A stretch of DNA of 51,593 bases, taken from the NCBI GenBank assembly GCA_003184365.1, contig NKYR01000192.1, positions 2,825 through 54,417 on the forward strand, written 5' to 3'. The first letter of the stretch is position 1. The number at the start of each line of letters is the position of its first letter. Both the position numbers and the translations under genes were made by a program. The stretch comes from Evernia prunastri. Lineage: Eukaryota; Ascomycota; Lecanoromycetes; Lecanorales; Parmeliaceae. Below the pieces are notes generated by a model. It was not told the DNA's origin. It was given only the letters and a program-made list of their open reading frames with translations, and ran no database searches. Shown piece by piece: positions 31,830 through 43,095 of this stretch.

Positions 31830-33187
31830 GTTGGTGTATAAGACCGGATGCGATGGGGTGCGTAAGGGCAAACAGTCAGAGTGAGTTTACGTTCTCTGAT
31901 GGGCTTTAGAACTGGAAACATCGTAGCAGGAGTGCAGGTTTGTAATTCATCGGCCTGTAACCGTTGCCGAGTTTTCATAGGACTAAACCCCTGCACAACG
32001 GGAACAGGGCACGGAAATCCTTGTGAGTCGACGAGATAGGGATCTGCGCAGATGTCAGCCTCCGAGAAGAGAAGCAGCCCCTGAAAAGGACGTGGAGCTG
32101 GTGCATCCTTCAGAAAGTAATTCAATTTGCCCCCGGCTGAAAAGGAATTCCATACACCGTTTCTTTACCCTGTAACTTTCACTTCTGTCAAGAGTTATAA
32201 AACCGGGAAAGATGTCGGAGAAGTACCCACATGGTCACTAGTTTCCACGCCTTGAATTCTCACACCGGATTTGGTCAGGAAATTAAACAGAGCTGCAACC
32301 GACAACAATCAATCCGTGACTTATAAGGCAAGATCCGAGAAGTTCCGCTCTCGCTAATACGCTTATATATCTTTTAGAATATATATAGTTTTCATCAAAT
32401 TATTTAATTGTAACGACACAACGATATTCTCAACCAGGTCGAACAATGACAAGAACTTCGACGAAAGTCGATACAAACGACTTACAAGTAAGAGCCTTTT
32501 GAAGAAGATTAAAAGACATTCTAATCATAAAGCAGCACCCAAATATTCCACCTACCATACGCCAGGATATGAGCATAAAATCTGATCTGCAAGCCGCAGA
32601 GACAGACTCGCGCGAGTCAATAAAGCAGAGGTGTAAGATGCTTTATATTTGGTAAGTTTTTATCTCTGCGGGTAAAGGCGTGTAGTTAATCTTCGTCTTC
32701 AAAGTCTCGAATCTGCAAAAGAGTTTGAAATCTCTGAGTGGAGGGCGAGATCCTACGTAAAGGACGGGGACTTCGCGCCGCCGTCGCCGCCGCCGCCGCC
32801 ACCGCCACCATCGCCGTCGACCTGAGCGCTGATCGACGTCATGCGTCTGCGTTGGTGCCCTAGCATAGCAGCTAAAGACTAATGGTAGAGGGTTGTAATA
32901 GTTGATTTAAGATGACCCAAACACATCAGTGATTAGATAGCACCTTTACTTTCAAATCCAGGTCATTTTTATAATTTCATATCTTGTTTAGATGCTCATA
33001 ATTACTATCTGAACGAGGAGTAATCCTCTTTCTAGCAGCGAAATCCTTCCGTCGCCTAGCGCGCTTAATTCCCCACTGGAGAACGAAATCTAAATTACTA
33101 CTTGAAATGTTGCTACTCGACTACTGTCTTTCCAAATATAGCCTCTTCAGATCGCCGTGTTTTGAGATGATTTCTTCAATTAAACAG
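31830..33187. other. Intergenic with a trinucleotide microsatellite
   Basis: No gene recognised. A run of GCC/CCG triplets with interruptions lies at 32775-32815. AT-rich sequence around 32.35-32.41 kb is otherwise featureless. Confidence 0.5.
32775..32815. repeat. Imperfect (GCC)n microsatellite
   Basis: About a dozen GCC-type triplets including GTC and ACC variants, within non-coding DNA. Confidence 0.8.
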
Positions 33188-33511
33188 CTAGTCTCTGAGG
33201 TCATGCGAAACCGAGATCGAAGGAATCTCTGACTCGTACGTGCGTCGTATCAGACCGCATGTCAACCACTGCAACCATTTTCCAGTTCCACGCCAGATTT
33301 TGCCTCGGGTCTCAGATTCCATATCGAGAAAGTTATTGCCCTTCTCAAGGCTGGTAAACCAATCTCCATCCTCTCGCCTGCAATCTTCGTCAAGTGTCTT
33401 ATTGTTGCGCTGCTTCCAGATCTCCTCTATAGTCATTGTCATGTTTTGCACACTCTCGGACTCGGAGTGAACGACGTGATGAGAGTTTCCTTCTGAAAGG
33501 GCGTATGACAT
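33188..33511 (-). CDS. Small hypothetical protein
   Basis: A 107-aa frame with a true ATG. It is acidic and polar at the N-terminus (SESESVQNMTM), and the middle has Trp-rich segments (GKIWRGTGKWLQWLTCGL). There is no signal peptide, no recognised family and no neighbour that gives a hint. It could be chance. Confidence 0.25.
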   Translation of the reverse strand: MSYALSEGNSHHVVHSESESVQNMTMTIEEIWKQRNNKTLDEDCRREDGDWFTSLEKGNNFLDMESETRGKIWRGTGKWLQWLTCGLIRRTYESEIPSISVSHDLRD

Positions 33512-34452
33512 ATCGAGCTATCATTGAAAATTAGCGAAGTCCACTAATAGACAGCAGTCATTACCGGCCGGAGATTGACTTACATTGACCTATTCTGCGA
33601 GCAATTTTAACTTGCAGTCTGTGTGCTACTGACAACAATGGTGTGATACAACTATTTCGCTGACCTGCAGGGATCAGTGCAATGTTCATCCGCGGGTTTG
33701 TAACGGTCGAAACTTGCCGAGAAACAGCGCTGAGAATTGTCTTTGTGTCCAGCAATACTGTCAATGATCTCTTCTAAGAGATTTCAACTGTTTATCAACC
33801 ATAGCTTTATCTGACTTTCTATTGATTATATATGCCGTAGCGATCTCGTTGATCGCTAGTATAAATTTAAAAGGGGCTTGGACGGCCGTTATTAGCGTTT
33901 CTCGGTGATTGTTTTACTAAGATCAGAGTCTTTGTGGGATATGCAACACTGCTAATTGAAGCCATTAACTGAAAATCCTGCAGTTATCCGTCTCGGCGTC
34001 TACTATCTGCCATGAGTTTCTTATCCAGATCAGGGGTCGTATAAGAACGACCATCGTTCTTAGAAGATGAAGACTATAGTTGCAGCTTAACGTCCCTTGT
34101 GAGAAATGTAACAGTGCTAAGTAAAGACACCGACTAGAAGAATCCTGCAGCTATTCAAATTGGCTGCTTTTTGCAGATTGGTGCGCGAACTGGTAATTTC
34201 TGAATGGTAACATACGCCCTATTTCCATGAACTCGCTACCGTGTACCCCCATGTAAGCCTAATCAGTCGAGACCCTTGCATGTTAGCTATCTTACCCTAG
34301 CAATAATGTTTGCACGCTCGAAGGTCGTGATAGATTCCCTTCAAGTTGCAATGGCTTCAGTTTCTCGTGCATCACTACTCAGTACCACTTAGCTTTAACT
34401 GCTTCTTCGAACCGAGCATTTTTGATTGGAAGACTGGATTCTGAGGTCTGCA
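33512..34452. other. Intergenic, nothing recognised
   Basis: No convincing open frame, repeat or RNA gene was seen. Confidence 0.4.
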
Positions 34453-35064
34453 TTACAGTGGGTCGCGGCATGGGGCATTTGTCTCATTTGCTGTTCCACA
34501 AGATCTAGTCACTGTTTGTTCACCTACCTTCAAATGGGTAAGTTTTCTCTGATTTGTGATGTAGATAACACACTGTACGGGGGTCGGTAACAGAAATATC
34601 TGGACATTCCTTAGCCCCGCAGAACGCTCGGATGTCCAGGCATTTATTAGGTTCCTGTCTACTAGCGGCAAATCACGTGTGTATGAGTAGAGACCTGGAG
34701 GAATTGGAGAAATTGGAGGAATTGAAGGAATTGGAGGAGGACCTGTAGGAGTTGGAGAAATTGGAGAAATTGGAGAAATTGGAGGAGGACCTGTAGGAGT
34801 TGGAGAAATTGGAGAAATTGGAGGAATTGGAGGAATTGGAGGAGGACCTGTAGAAATTGGAGAAATTGGAGAAATTGGAGAAATTGGAGAAATTGGAGGA
34901 AATGGAGGAAATGGAGGAATTGGAGGAATTGGAGGAGGACCTGTAGGAGTTGGAGAAATTGGAGAAATTGGAGGAAATGGAGGAAATGGAGGCGTGGGGG
35001 TACATAGCGTGCCACTAACAGATGCCGTTGACATGCAAAGACATGCGGAAGGCATAAGAAACAT
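34453..35064 (-). CDS. Possible Pro/Ile-rich repeat protein encoded by a minisatellite
   Basis: From an ATG at 35064 the minus strand is open for 203 codons. It has a moderately hydrophobic start (MFLMPSACLCMSTASVSG), about 105 residues of PPIPPIS/GPPPI-type repeats, then a non-repetitive tail (LPLVDRNLINAWTSERSA through NAPCRD) that looks protein-like. This could be a cell-wall or secreted repeat protein. Because the repeats come from a 9-bp-based minisatellite that stays open in several frames, coding status is uncertain. Confidence 0.35.
   Translation of the reverse strand: MFLMPSACLCMSTASVSGTLCTPTPPFPPFPPISPISPTPTGPPPIPPIPPFPPFPPISPISPISPISPISTGPPPIPPIPPISPISPTPTGPPPISPISPISPTPTGPPPIPSIPPISPIPPGLYSYTRDLPLVDRNLINAWTSERSAGLRNVQIFLLPTPVQCVIYITNQRKLTHLKVGEQTVTRSCGTANETNAPCRDPL
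34692..34992. repeat. Minisatellite of GGAGAAATT/GGAGGAATT units
   Basis: About 300 bp of 9-bp units (GGAGAAATT, GGAGGAATT, GGAGGAAAT) with the spacer GGAGGACCTGTAGGAGTT recurring several times, a higher-order repeat. Expansion and contraction would alter the number of proline repeats on the minus strand without shifting frame. Confidence 0.9.
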
Positions 35065-35299
35065 GGAAGGCAAGGGAAGACCTCGTACGCCTCTGAGTCT
35101 AATCTATTGTTTCCTATTACCGTTATAAATTCAGTCTTTTGATACTGTAACGTCAGATGTGAGCCTGTTAATGTTTACTAAGACAATTATCTCCTCTGCT
35201 TCTCAAACTAACGAAAACATTGGTCAACAACGTGAGCGACAGTTGCTATGTCCCGACCGCATTGTGAGAAGTTAGACGACGTCAATTAGACCTGTCACA

Positions 35300-36292
35300 A
35301 TGCAGAGAGCCAAGAATTCTTCAAGGCTCGAGATAACTTTCACTGAGAGCGAGGGTGCTGCACCATACGAGCCTATTGGAGTACAATGTTCGTCAAGTCA
35401 TAATAGTCGAGCGCGGACTTCATCTTCTAAGTCGAAGTCAACATGTCGCCTGGATATCCGAACCCTTCTGAATCAGCCTACGAGCCTCAACTCAGGGGAA
35501 CCAGCAAGCTTCACAGATCTTGCAAAGGCCGAAGTCCCTACTATATCCCCGGCAGCATCATCTGTACCTCATCAATCGAGTCAAAACCCTGTCCACTTTC
35601 AAGCGCAGAACCTATATAACGTGGTGAACGTCAACACATCGCCTGCGCCATCGGCTGCTAAAAACGTCAGTACTCCTGCCTACGACCCTTTATGCAATCA
35701 GACTAGTTGCACCAGACCCACACCATCCGGAAGTTTCGCAGGACGGAGCCAGTCACGTTTCCCAAAATTGCTGCCATCATCAAGTCTCGACTCGGGAAGT
35801 ACACCAATGGTTTCTGGCACGGAGACCATCGTTCAGAGCGAACGCCAAATGCAGGTGCTATACACGGACCAAAGTCTTTTTCACATACCTGTTGACGTGC
35901 GAAGTGGGTCGAAACTCGCTGACGAGAAACGCACGCGAACGGCCGATGCCTCTCGAAGATTTCGTCAGCGTCGTAAAGATCAAGTAGCGAGCTTGCGTGA
36001 CGAGGTTGAATCTTTGAAGGAACAATTAAGGAAGACAACAGAAGAGCTAGATTTTCATCTGAAGGAGAGAAACCACTCGCAAGCTCGAGTACCAAGTCTT
36101 TCTCTCACATCGCGATCCAGAAAGCATACCTTGCAGGAAGAAGGATCAAGTGGACCGTGGACCAAGAAGCCGAGGATGATGGATGAACTAGGATTCAGAC
36201 CAGAGGGTACATCGACCGTCTACATCTTGCCTTACAATTCTTCACGCCATTCGTTTTATGGCATGAGTGCTATGCCCTCTCCTTTCATTTAG
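35300..36292 (+). CDS. bZIP transcription factor
   Basis: Single exon, 330 aa. The basic region at residues about 208-228 (EKRTRTADASRRFRQRRKDQ) has the N-x-x-A-S-R-R-F-R-type core of fungal GCN4/AP-1-like factors, with Thr in place of the usual invariant Asn (TADASRRFR), which may alter DNA recognition. A leucine-zipper-like heptad follows (LRDEVESLKEQLRKTTEEL). The long N-terminal part is Ser/Pro-rich and would be the activation/regulatory region. The C-terminus has a second basic patch (RSRKHTLQEE, then KKPRM). It acts in the nucleus as a dimer; the target pathway cannot be told from sequence. The start is the ATG after a TGTCACA context. Confidence 0.85.
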   Translation: MQRAKNSSRLEITFTESEGAAPYEPIGVQCSSSHNSRARTSSSKSKSTCRLDIRTLLNQPTSLNSGEPASFTDLAKAEVPTISPAASSVPHQSSQNPVHFQAQNLYNVVNVNTSPAPSAAKNVSTPAYDPLCNQTSCTRPTPSGSFAGRSQSRFPKLLPSSSLDSGSTPMVSGTETIVQSERQMQVLYTDQSLFHIPVDVRSGSKLADEKRTRTADASRRFRQRRKDQVASLRDEVESLKEQLRKTTEELDFHLKERNHSQARVPSLSLTSRSRKHTLQEEGSSGPWTKKPRMMDELGFRPEGTSTVYILPYNSSRHSFYGMSAMPSPFI

Positions 36293-36771
36293 GGTGATTA
36301 CGGTCGAGGATCTTATTATCTTGTCACCCCTTTCATATCATGATGGCAATTGGCAATCAAGCGTTCACTACCTGGCACTCAACACATTGATAAGATTCGT
36401 TTTCTTTGTCACAGCGAGTTTAGTAAAGGGTTACCAGTGCTTCAGCGAGTGACCTCAGAAGATGTGATAGACGTGTTGATATTGTATCTTAAACACGATA
36501 GCAGTGTTACTTGCAAGTGGTTGAGGAGAGTATTTTAAAATAATTTGAGTCATCTAGCGCGAAAAGCGAAGAATAGCCGCGTCCCGGCCAACTTTGACTA
36601 GGTTCATTTGAATTGGCAACGACGGCGTAACTTCGATTCAAGCTTTGACTTTGTAAACTATTGTACATCAAAAGTAAGAGTCTTTTCCAAAATATTTTAT
36701 CAGAGTTCCTCTCGAATAAAGCAAAGAGAATTATGTTCACTGAAGCAATGTCCTTGGGGATGAGAAGGTGG
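36293..36771. other. Intergenic, nothing recognised
   Basis: Convergent space between the bZIP gene and the rhodopsin-domain gene. Confidence 0.5.
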
Positions 36772-38135
36772 CTAATGCGCAAGTCCCACGAACTCCTCAT
36801 CCCTACTAATATCAACAATCGTCGTCATCATGATATTTCCATTGGCCATCCAATTCTCCTCCGTACTATCATTATCGTTTATCTGCCTGCTCGTCTTTCT
36901 TCCTGCGTAAGCCTTGGTGCGACCTGGGGGCACAAGTGAAGATGTAAGTGTGGTGCGGTCATCACCTCTGCGGCGGCTGTTGACGCGGTGGGAGGACTTG
37001 GTGATTTGAGGGTTTGCCCCTTTGAAGATGGGAAATATAGTGGGCATCGAGCCGGCTATGAAAACAATATACATGTCTACTCTGTTGAGCAGTCAGCTGT
37101 ATACCAGGGTTTGGGAGGCGGTAGTGATGTCTTACGCATTCCAGATGATAAGATAGGCCATTTCATCTGACGAACCCGGGTAAGCTTAAGGCCCTGGGCT
37201 CCGAGGATTTAGACGTATGGCTTACATGTGACGTCCGTCGTCTCTCCAATGCGATGAAGATTGCTTGTTTTCATAATAGAAGACACAGCCGCCCTGTGCG
37301 AATTATACTCAGCGGATATACTTGAAACGGTTAATGAGGTAAGATCGGCTCACAGCAGACCAAGTCCGAAAAGCACACAAAGAAAGACTTTTCTTCCTGT
37401 GCTTACTTGCAGGCTCCAAAAGAGCATAGCTGGGTGTACAGCAAGACATATGTCGATGAAAGCAGAAAGACCTGAAATGCGTCATTGTATCAGCATAGAG
37501 CATATTGGTCACACCGAACCGGTTCATCGCTTACTGCCCTGAAAGAAAGCAAAATTTTGGTTCCTGATACGGCCGTTGCAAATGCCGGGAATTGCATCAT
37601 CCCACAACTTTTGTATCGGCGAGCACTGAGCCAAGATGAGAGCTATCAAGACAATGGTTGATGCGATTTGAAGTGAGCCGAGGGTATACAGGTAAGCGCG
37701 TTTAGCTCTAATATATTGAAGTCCTTGAAACCTGACTATATATGCGATGACGGCGACTTTACCGGTCGCGTTAGCGGACAGTTGGAAAATTTGCGCCATC
37801 CAGCTCCATTTGATACTGTATTGTACTTGTACTGGATTCAAAAGTTGAAGGTGTTGACCCATTCCATAGTATACGGATAGCGTGGTGAAGACTTGGCTGA
37901 TGATTGCTAGGAGCTGAGATTGATTGTTAGAGAGCAGTATCCCGGAGCGTGAGCAGAAAAAGCCTAAGGCACATACGAAGGTGAAGAACGCAATATAGGT
38001 GTCCGGTCTTGGAGACCGGAGGACTAAAAAGTCGGCGTATAGACGTAGAATAAAAATGATGAAGGTGAGGACAAAGAAGCTCCACGAGACTGCGTCTAGG
38101 ATGACACCCTGATTTGAGTGTGTCGGGAGAGACAT
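36772..38135 (-). CDS. Rhodopsin-domain (PTH11-like) seven-helix membrane protein
   Basis: Five exons, complement of 36772-37081, 37136-37166, 37226-37293, 37354-37471 and 37535-38135, give 375 aa; all four introns are 54-63 bp GT-AG and phases agree. The product has seven hydrophobic helices (for example AVSWSFFVLTFIIFILRLYA, then SLQIASTIVLIALILAQC). After NGRIRNQNFAFFQG the spliced helices FIDICLAVHPAMLFWSLQ, VFLCVLFGLGLLAAV and YIVFIAGSMPTIFPIF match the fungal integral-membrane rhodopsin family to which Pth11-type receptors belong. The C-terminal tail is cytosolic and basic. The tiny 31-nt exon and the 68-nt exon have the same lengths as in the homologous gene at the right edge of the window. 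It is divergent to the methyltransferase gene. The ligand is unknown. Confidence 0.85.
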
Positions 38136-38724
38136 GACGTCTTCTTTTTCCAATTGTAAAGAGTGAGAAAGCTTTCAGAGATGAGAGGAGGTTATTGTTG
38201 ACCTCTTTAAACCAGAAATGCAGTGAGTCCCAGCTCAAGGACACTGCAGAACAGGGATAATGGAAAGTACCCATTATGTCGTTGGCGGGCCACCACTGAT
38301 AGACTCCGATATCAAACGCTAAACGCCATGGAAGTCGGAGAATACCTTCACAACGGCAAATTGAGCGTGAAAGGGCGGCGCACATGAGCCGAAAGGGTAC
38401 GTTGGAGATGGTTGCAAGAACCTTGCCAGTCATGGATGCGACCTGCATAAAGACCTGCATGAAGTCCTGCATGAAGTAGTCAAAACCTAGCAAGGTACAC
38501 AATCCCACCTACCAATGAAGCGATAGCCTGACACTAACGGATAGGAGGCACACTAATGTAGAATCATACTAAGGTAGGATCACACTAATGTAGGATCACA
38601 CTAATGTAGAGATGAACGCAGCGTTCTGCTAGGTCACGAAAAGCGTCCTGGTAAGTAACAAATAAAATACAAATACTTCATGATTCAATCTTGTATCCGG
38701 GGTTTGAAATTTCATCTCATCTCA
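38136..38724. promoter_or_regulatory. Divergent promoter region with short tandem repeats
   Basis: 589 bp between the rhodopsin-domain gene (minus) and the methyltransferase gene (plus). It includes three 12-bp units at 38441-38476 (ACCTGCATGAAG type) and four 16-bp units at 38549-38612. Confidence 0.5.
38549..38612. repeat. 16-bp tandem repeat, four copies
   Basis: Units CACACTAATGTAGGAT with few substitutions, spaced exactly 16 bp, upstream of the methyltransferase gene. Confidence 0.9.
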
Positions 38725-40115
38725 ATGTCTTCCATAAGCAACATCATTGACGATGTCGCCGCTGCGGCTCGGGCTGATGCTGGACATTGTGACCCCGGGG
38801 CTCATGCGACACTGCTACGACGCATCCATAAGTTGACACTGGCTGCCGAGACACCCTTAGAAACCGCCAAGAGACTTTTATATCAAGTGAGCAATTTCTA
38901 TGATTACCAAGAGAAGGTCGTGCTGACGAGAATGCCACCTACAGCCACCGATCAACATCGCCATTCGTGTAGCCGTCGAGTTGGAATTCGTCGAAGCCGT
39001 GGGTGCTATAACCACTCATTCGATAACCGCTCGTGAGATTGCCAGATCCAAGAATGTGGACGAGCTCCTTGTCGGTACGTTTGAATTCCAAAAGAGAGAG
39101 CGTATGCCAATCATCTGCAGTCCGTATAATGCGCGTCCTCACGGCCGTAGGTATCTGCGACGAGTCTGGTCTGTGTACATACTCGCCCAATGATGTCACC
39201 AGAGAATTCACGTCAAGAGGGCTCGGGGATGGCGTCAAGTGCATGTCTGCAACACTTGGCGCAAATATTGCAGCGGTTCAACTTGCTGACCATATGAAAT
39301 AAGCTACGATACTGTCATGCCCGCTGCCGCCAACATAGTTGAATGTCTCAATGACATCGGGCCTCGCATTCCGAAAACCTCACTGGAGACTGCGTTCACC
39401 TACGCCGAGAAAGTCACATTATTCGAGTGGTTGAAGAAAAATCCAAAGCAACGGCAATTTTTCGACATATATATGGCAGGACGCCGCAAAGAAATGTTAA
39501 GATGGTTCGAAATCTTTCCGGTCAGAGAGAAGATTACTACTGGGCTGCGTTCCGACCCGAAAGACGTCTTGATTGTGGACATCGGAGCGAGCCATGGTCA
39601 TGATTTGGTCCGGTTTCAAGAGCTGTACAGTGACCTTCCTGGCCGCCTCATCCTTCAAGACTTGCCAGAAACGATCGACTCTATACAGCATCTCCCCAAG
39701 AGGGTAGAACCAACTGTCTATGATTTCTTCGCGCCTCAGCCTGTCATTGGTATGTACGCAGTTCTAAGAGCTTACTGGTTGATCTTGATACCAATTCTTA
39801 GGTTCCCGCATCTACTATTTCGGGACTGTGTGTCACGACTGGGCGGACAAGCCCTGCATTGAGTTCCTCTCCAACACTGCCAGGGCAATGGTGAAGGAAT
39901 ACTCAACTCTCCTAATCTACGATTACGTTATGCCAGAGATGGGAGCGCCGATTCGTGCCGCTGCCATGGACGTGCAGATGATGAGCTTATTTGCTGGGTT
40001 GGAACGAACCGAAAGTCAATGGAGAACTATTCTCGACGCAAGTGGACTGGAGATGATGCAGGTTTGGTATTCAGCAACGAGATCCGAGTCTGTGATAGAG
40101 GCAAAGCTGAAATAG
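38725..40115 (+). CDS. SAM-dependent O-methyltransferase (plant-type OMT family 2)
   Basis: Five exons (38725-38886, 38945-39074, 39121-39238, 39304-39749, 39802-40115; introns 46-65 bp, phases agree) give 389 aa. The N-terminal winged-helix dimerisation part (PPINIAIRVAVELEFVEAV) is followed by the Rossmann SAM site (VLIVDIGASHGHDL) and the catalytic His in TVCHDWADK, as in fungal OMTs that methylate polyketide or aromatic hydroxyls. FDIYMAGRRKEML and the region around LQDLPETIDSIQHL are family-typical. It is followed 569 bp later on the same strand by an MFS transporter and preceded by a membrane receptor-like gene, an arrangement seen in metabolite clusters. No backbone synthase is visible here, so the substrate cannot be named. 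Confidence 0.88.
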
Positions 40116-40684
40116 ACTGCAAAAGGATAACACGCTGATGTTTCTGCGAGACCACCTTAACGTATCAATAGTAACATTACTGTCCATCACATACATGTAT
40201 CCTCCAAATTCCGTTCTTAGCATACCTTCTCTTTATGACGTCATAAATCGACACCCCTCCTTCTCACTTAGCTGTGCGGTCTTTATCTTATCTCAGACAA
40301 CAAGATCAATTCGAACATCTATAATAACTCGATTACGCGCGCCAAACAACTGTTGCGTGAGGATGACATCGGTTAGAAACTTGCAAAACGCCGTAAAACG
40401 CCACGTGCGCGGGATGTTGTCCTTCTTACTTGGTAGTGGGCACCACCATCTTTAACGAGCTGAGACTTGATAAACTTAAAATCTCAACTTCAGACTCTGC
40501 CGGAGGGGAAGGTTACATCTCTAATCCGTGAAGTGGGATTTCGGAAAGCTAATGCAGGCGGCGCTGCAGCGTACGCAGGGGTCTCGAGGCAGACTTCTCT
40601 CCCCATGTTCCTGTCCGAGTATGTGCGTTGTTCTTGCTCTTTCACACACTCTCTCATGGTTCTTCCTTTTTCAAAGCTGAAGTA
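40116..40684. other. Intergenic between methyltransferase and transporter
   Basis: Nothing recognised apart from the presumed transporter promoter. Confidence 0.5.
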
Positions 40685-42425
40685 ATGAAGGTTGTAAATT
40701 CAAATCACGAGAAGGGCATGCAGACTAAAGATAGTGGGACCTTTTCTGGCGGCACCCACGATATCGAGTCTGGCTCTCGTCATCTTAGAGCGCTGAAGAC
40801 GACCCATGATGGGCTCACAGAGCTCAGCCCGCAGCCTAGCAGCGACGTCAATGACCCTCTGAACTGGAGTCAGTCCAAGAAGATGATCATCCTTTTGGTT
40901 GTGTCGGCGACGGCATTCTTGGCGGATTTTGGCAGCTCCATGGGCGCCGTAACCTCGGTTGTCCAGTCAAATTTGCTGTGAGTGCTGTCTGTATTCAACA
41001 CATTCGGGTGTATCTGATACCTTGCAGGCCGCATGGTCAATGGAACATCCCGCAAACGACTGTCAATCACTCCTTGGTCGGCAACTTATTCATGCTCGGA
41101 GCGGGAGGGATAGTGGTGATCATGTTGTCGACCTATTTCGGACGAGCGCCGGTGCTGTTCTGGTTCTTAACCGTTGCCGTCCCCACAGCGGCATGGTGCG
41201 GTGCCGCTACAACAATTGATTCTTTTATGACAGCGCGTATCATGAATGGGTTCTTTTCTACCGTTGGTCAAGCTGTCCGTACTCTTCCTATTGCGTCAAG
41301 ATAACGGCTAACACGAGGGTAGAGCGGCTTGATGTTTATCAATGATATTTTTTTCTTCCACGAACATCCGTAAGTCGGCTGAAGTGAAACTCTATGAACG
41401 TTTGCTAACCGATAACGATACGGCAGTCGAAAGATCAATATCTGGTCTGGATTCATCGTCCTCTCCCCCTACCTTGGCCCGTTCTGCGCTTCGTTTATCG
41501 TATGGAAAAGCACCTGGCGATGGACTTTCTACCTACTATCTATGGCTTCGGCGACATGCTGGATTCTAGTCCTCGTTTTCGCCGACGAGACATTCTATGA
41601 CCGTCAAATCCCTCCAGATCAGCAACCCGAGCGGAAATCCAGACTCCTACGTCTCGTCGGCGTTGAACAATGGAAGAGTCGTCATCGAAGACCATCCATC
41701 GGGCGTGCATTACTTCGACCCTTCGTCGTTGTCCTAAAGCTCCCCGTCTTCCTTAGCTTTCTCTACTACGTCTTCACGTTCGCCTGGGTCATAGGCCTCA
41801 ACACCCAGATCTCTGTCTTCCTGACCGATCCCAAACTTTATGACTTCAACGACAAAGACATAGGTACCTTCCCCACATCCCAGAACCCACGCATCTAACG
41901 CATACATCAGGCCTATTCTACTTCGCCCCCATCATCGCAACCATTCTCGCCGAAGTCGCCGGTCACTGGATCCATGACTTTGCCGGCACAATCTACACCC
42001 GCATCCGCGGCCATTTCGAGCCCGAATCCCGCCTCCTGCCTATATACTTTGCCACCCCCATTATGATCATCGGCATCGTACTCGTCGGCTACGGACTGCA
42101 GGGTAAATGGCACTACATGGCGATCGCGGTCAGCATGGCCCTTTTCGTCTTCGGTATTATGATCGTCACCACTGCTATCAACGCTTACGTGCTTGACTCG
42201 TACCCCGAGGCTTCAGGGGAGGTATCGGCCTGGATTAATGCTGGAAGGACTGTAGGGGGGTTTATCATCACTTACTTTGAAATTGAGTGGGCAGCAGCGG
42301 AGGGAACGGCGAAGAGTTTGGGAATCCAGGCGGCGGTTGTGGCGGCGGCGGTATTGATGTTTGTGGTGCCGTTGCAGGTTTGGGGCAAGAGGATGAGGGT
42401 GGAGCAGGGGAAAGTGGAATTTTAA
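40685..42425 (+). CDS. MFS transporter (DHA1-like drug/metabolite exporter)
   Basis: Five exons (40685-40977, 41028-41274, 41323-41369, 41427-41863, 41911-42425; introns 47-57 bp) give 512 aa with about 12 helices. The cytosolic N-terminus ends in DPLNWSQSKKMIILLV, the usual entry to helix 1 in fungal DHA1 proteins. WNIPQTTVNHSLVGNLFMLG and the intracellular loop (FFHEHPRKINIW) are also typical. The last helices carry SGEVSAWINAGRTVGGF, a conserved family block. The second intron has a slightly unusual donor (GTCCGT). It would export a small hydrophobic compound across the plasma membrane; placement after the methyltransferase suggests export of that pathway's product. Confidence 0.85.
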
Positions 42426-43095
42426 GAAGAAGAAACGTAGTACAAAGACTAGCGAGCGGTGGTGACTCAAATTCTTGTTGGAATCAAAATCAATTTTCGT
42501 GCGAGAACTTCGTTAGGCGTTCAGGCTACGCTCGCTTGATTCATCATGAACATATAGTGTGCAAAGAGCTTCAAGAGCGAATGTAGCACAGCCCAGTTAT
42601 AGATTGCATTGTTTTGTTCTATGTAACTCTGATCCGCCTCAAATGCTAATCACTTGACGTGGCCATCGTTCACTCTCTCTCACCCGATGATTTACGTTAA
42701 GATCTTCATACGAAGGGGGGCTCAATTGACCGTCGCTTTGACTGTTCTTTCCGTTGATGAAATGCTGTCGTAGCCAAGAGCGCATCCCGCGTGGAGAACT
42801 CTCAGCAGATTTTCGAGATCGGACACGGATAAAGACCATCAAGCACATACTAGCACTATTAGTCGAGAGTCTCAGAGTGATACGGACTAGAATGTTACCT
42901 GAATTGATTGTGTTTTTCTGTGCTTTTCATTCATTCCCTCTTCCCGATCCCAAAATATAAGATGAACGTAAATCCAGAAATGGAACAGACTCATTTACGG
43001 ATTGCAAGAAGTCTTATTGTGTTCCATTATTGGATTTTTGAGCAGGAGACGGCCATATCGTTCTCCCCAACTGACAATAATTTGCATGTCTGGAA
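42426..43095. other. Intergenic, nothing recognised
   Basis: No family resemblance; possible 5' exon of the next gene cannot be excluded. Confidence 0.35.

Noticed and set aside
38153..38508. Minus-strand frame upstream of the rhodopsin-domain gene as an N-terminal extension
   Set aside because: It starts in short tandem repeats and runs in another frame. The ATG at 38135 gives the normal short extracellular N-terminus before helix 1.
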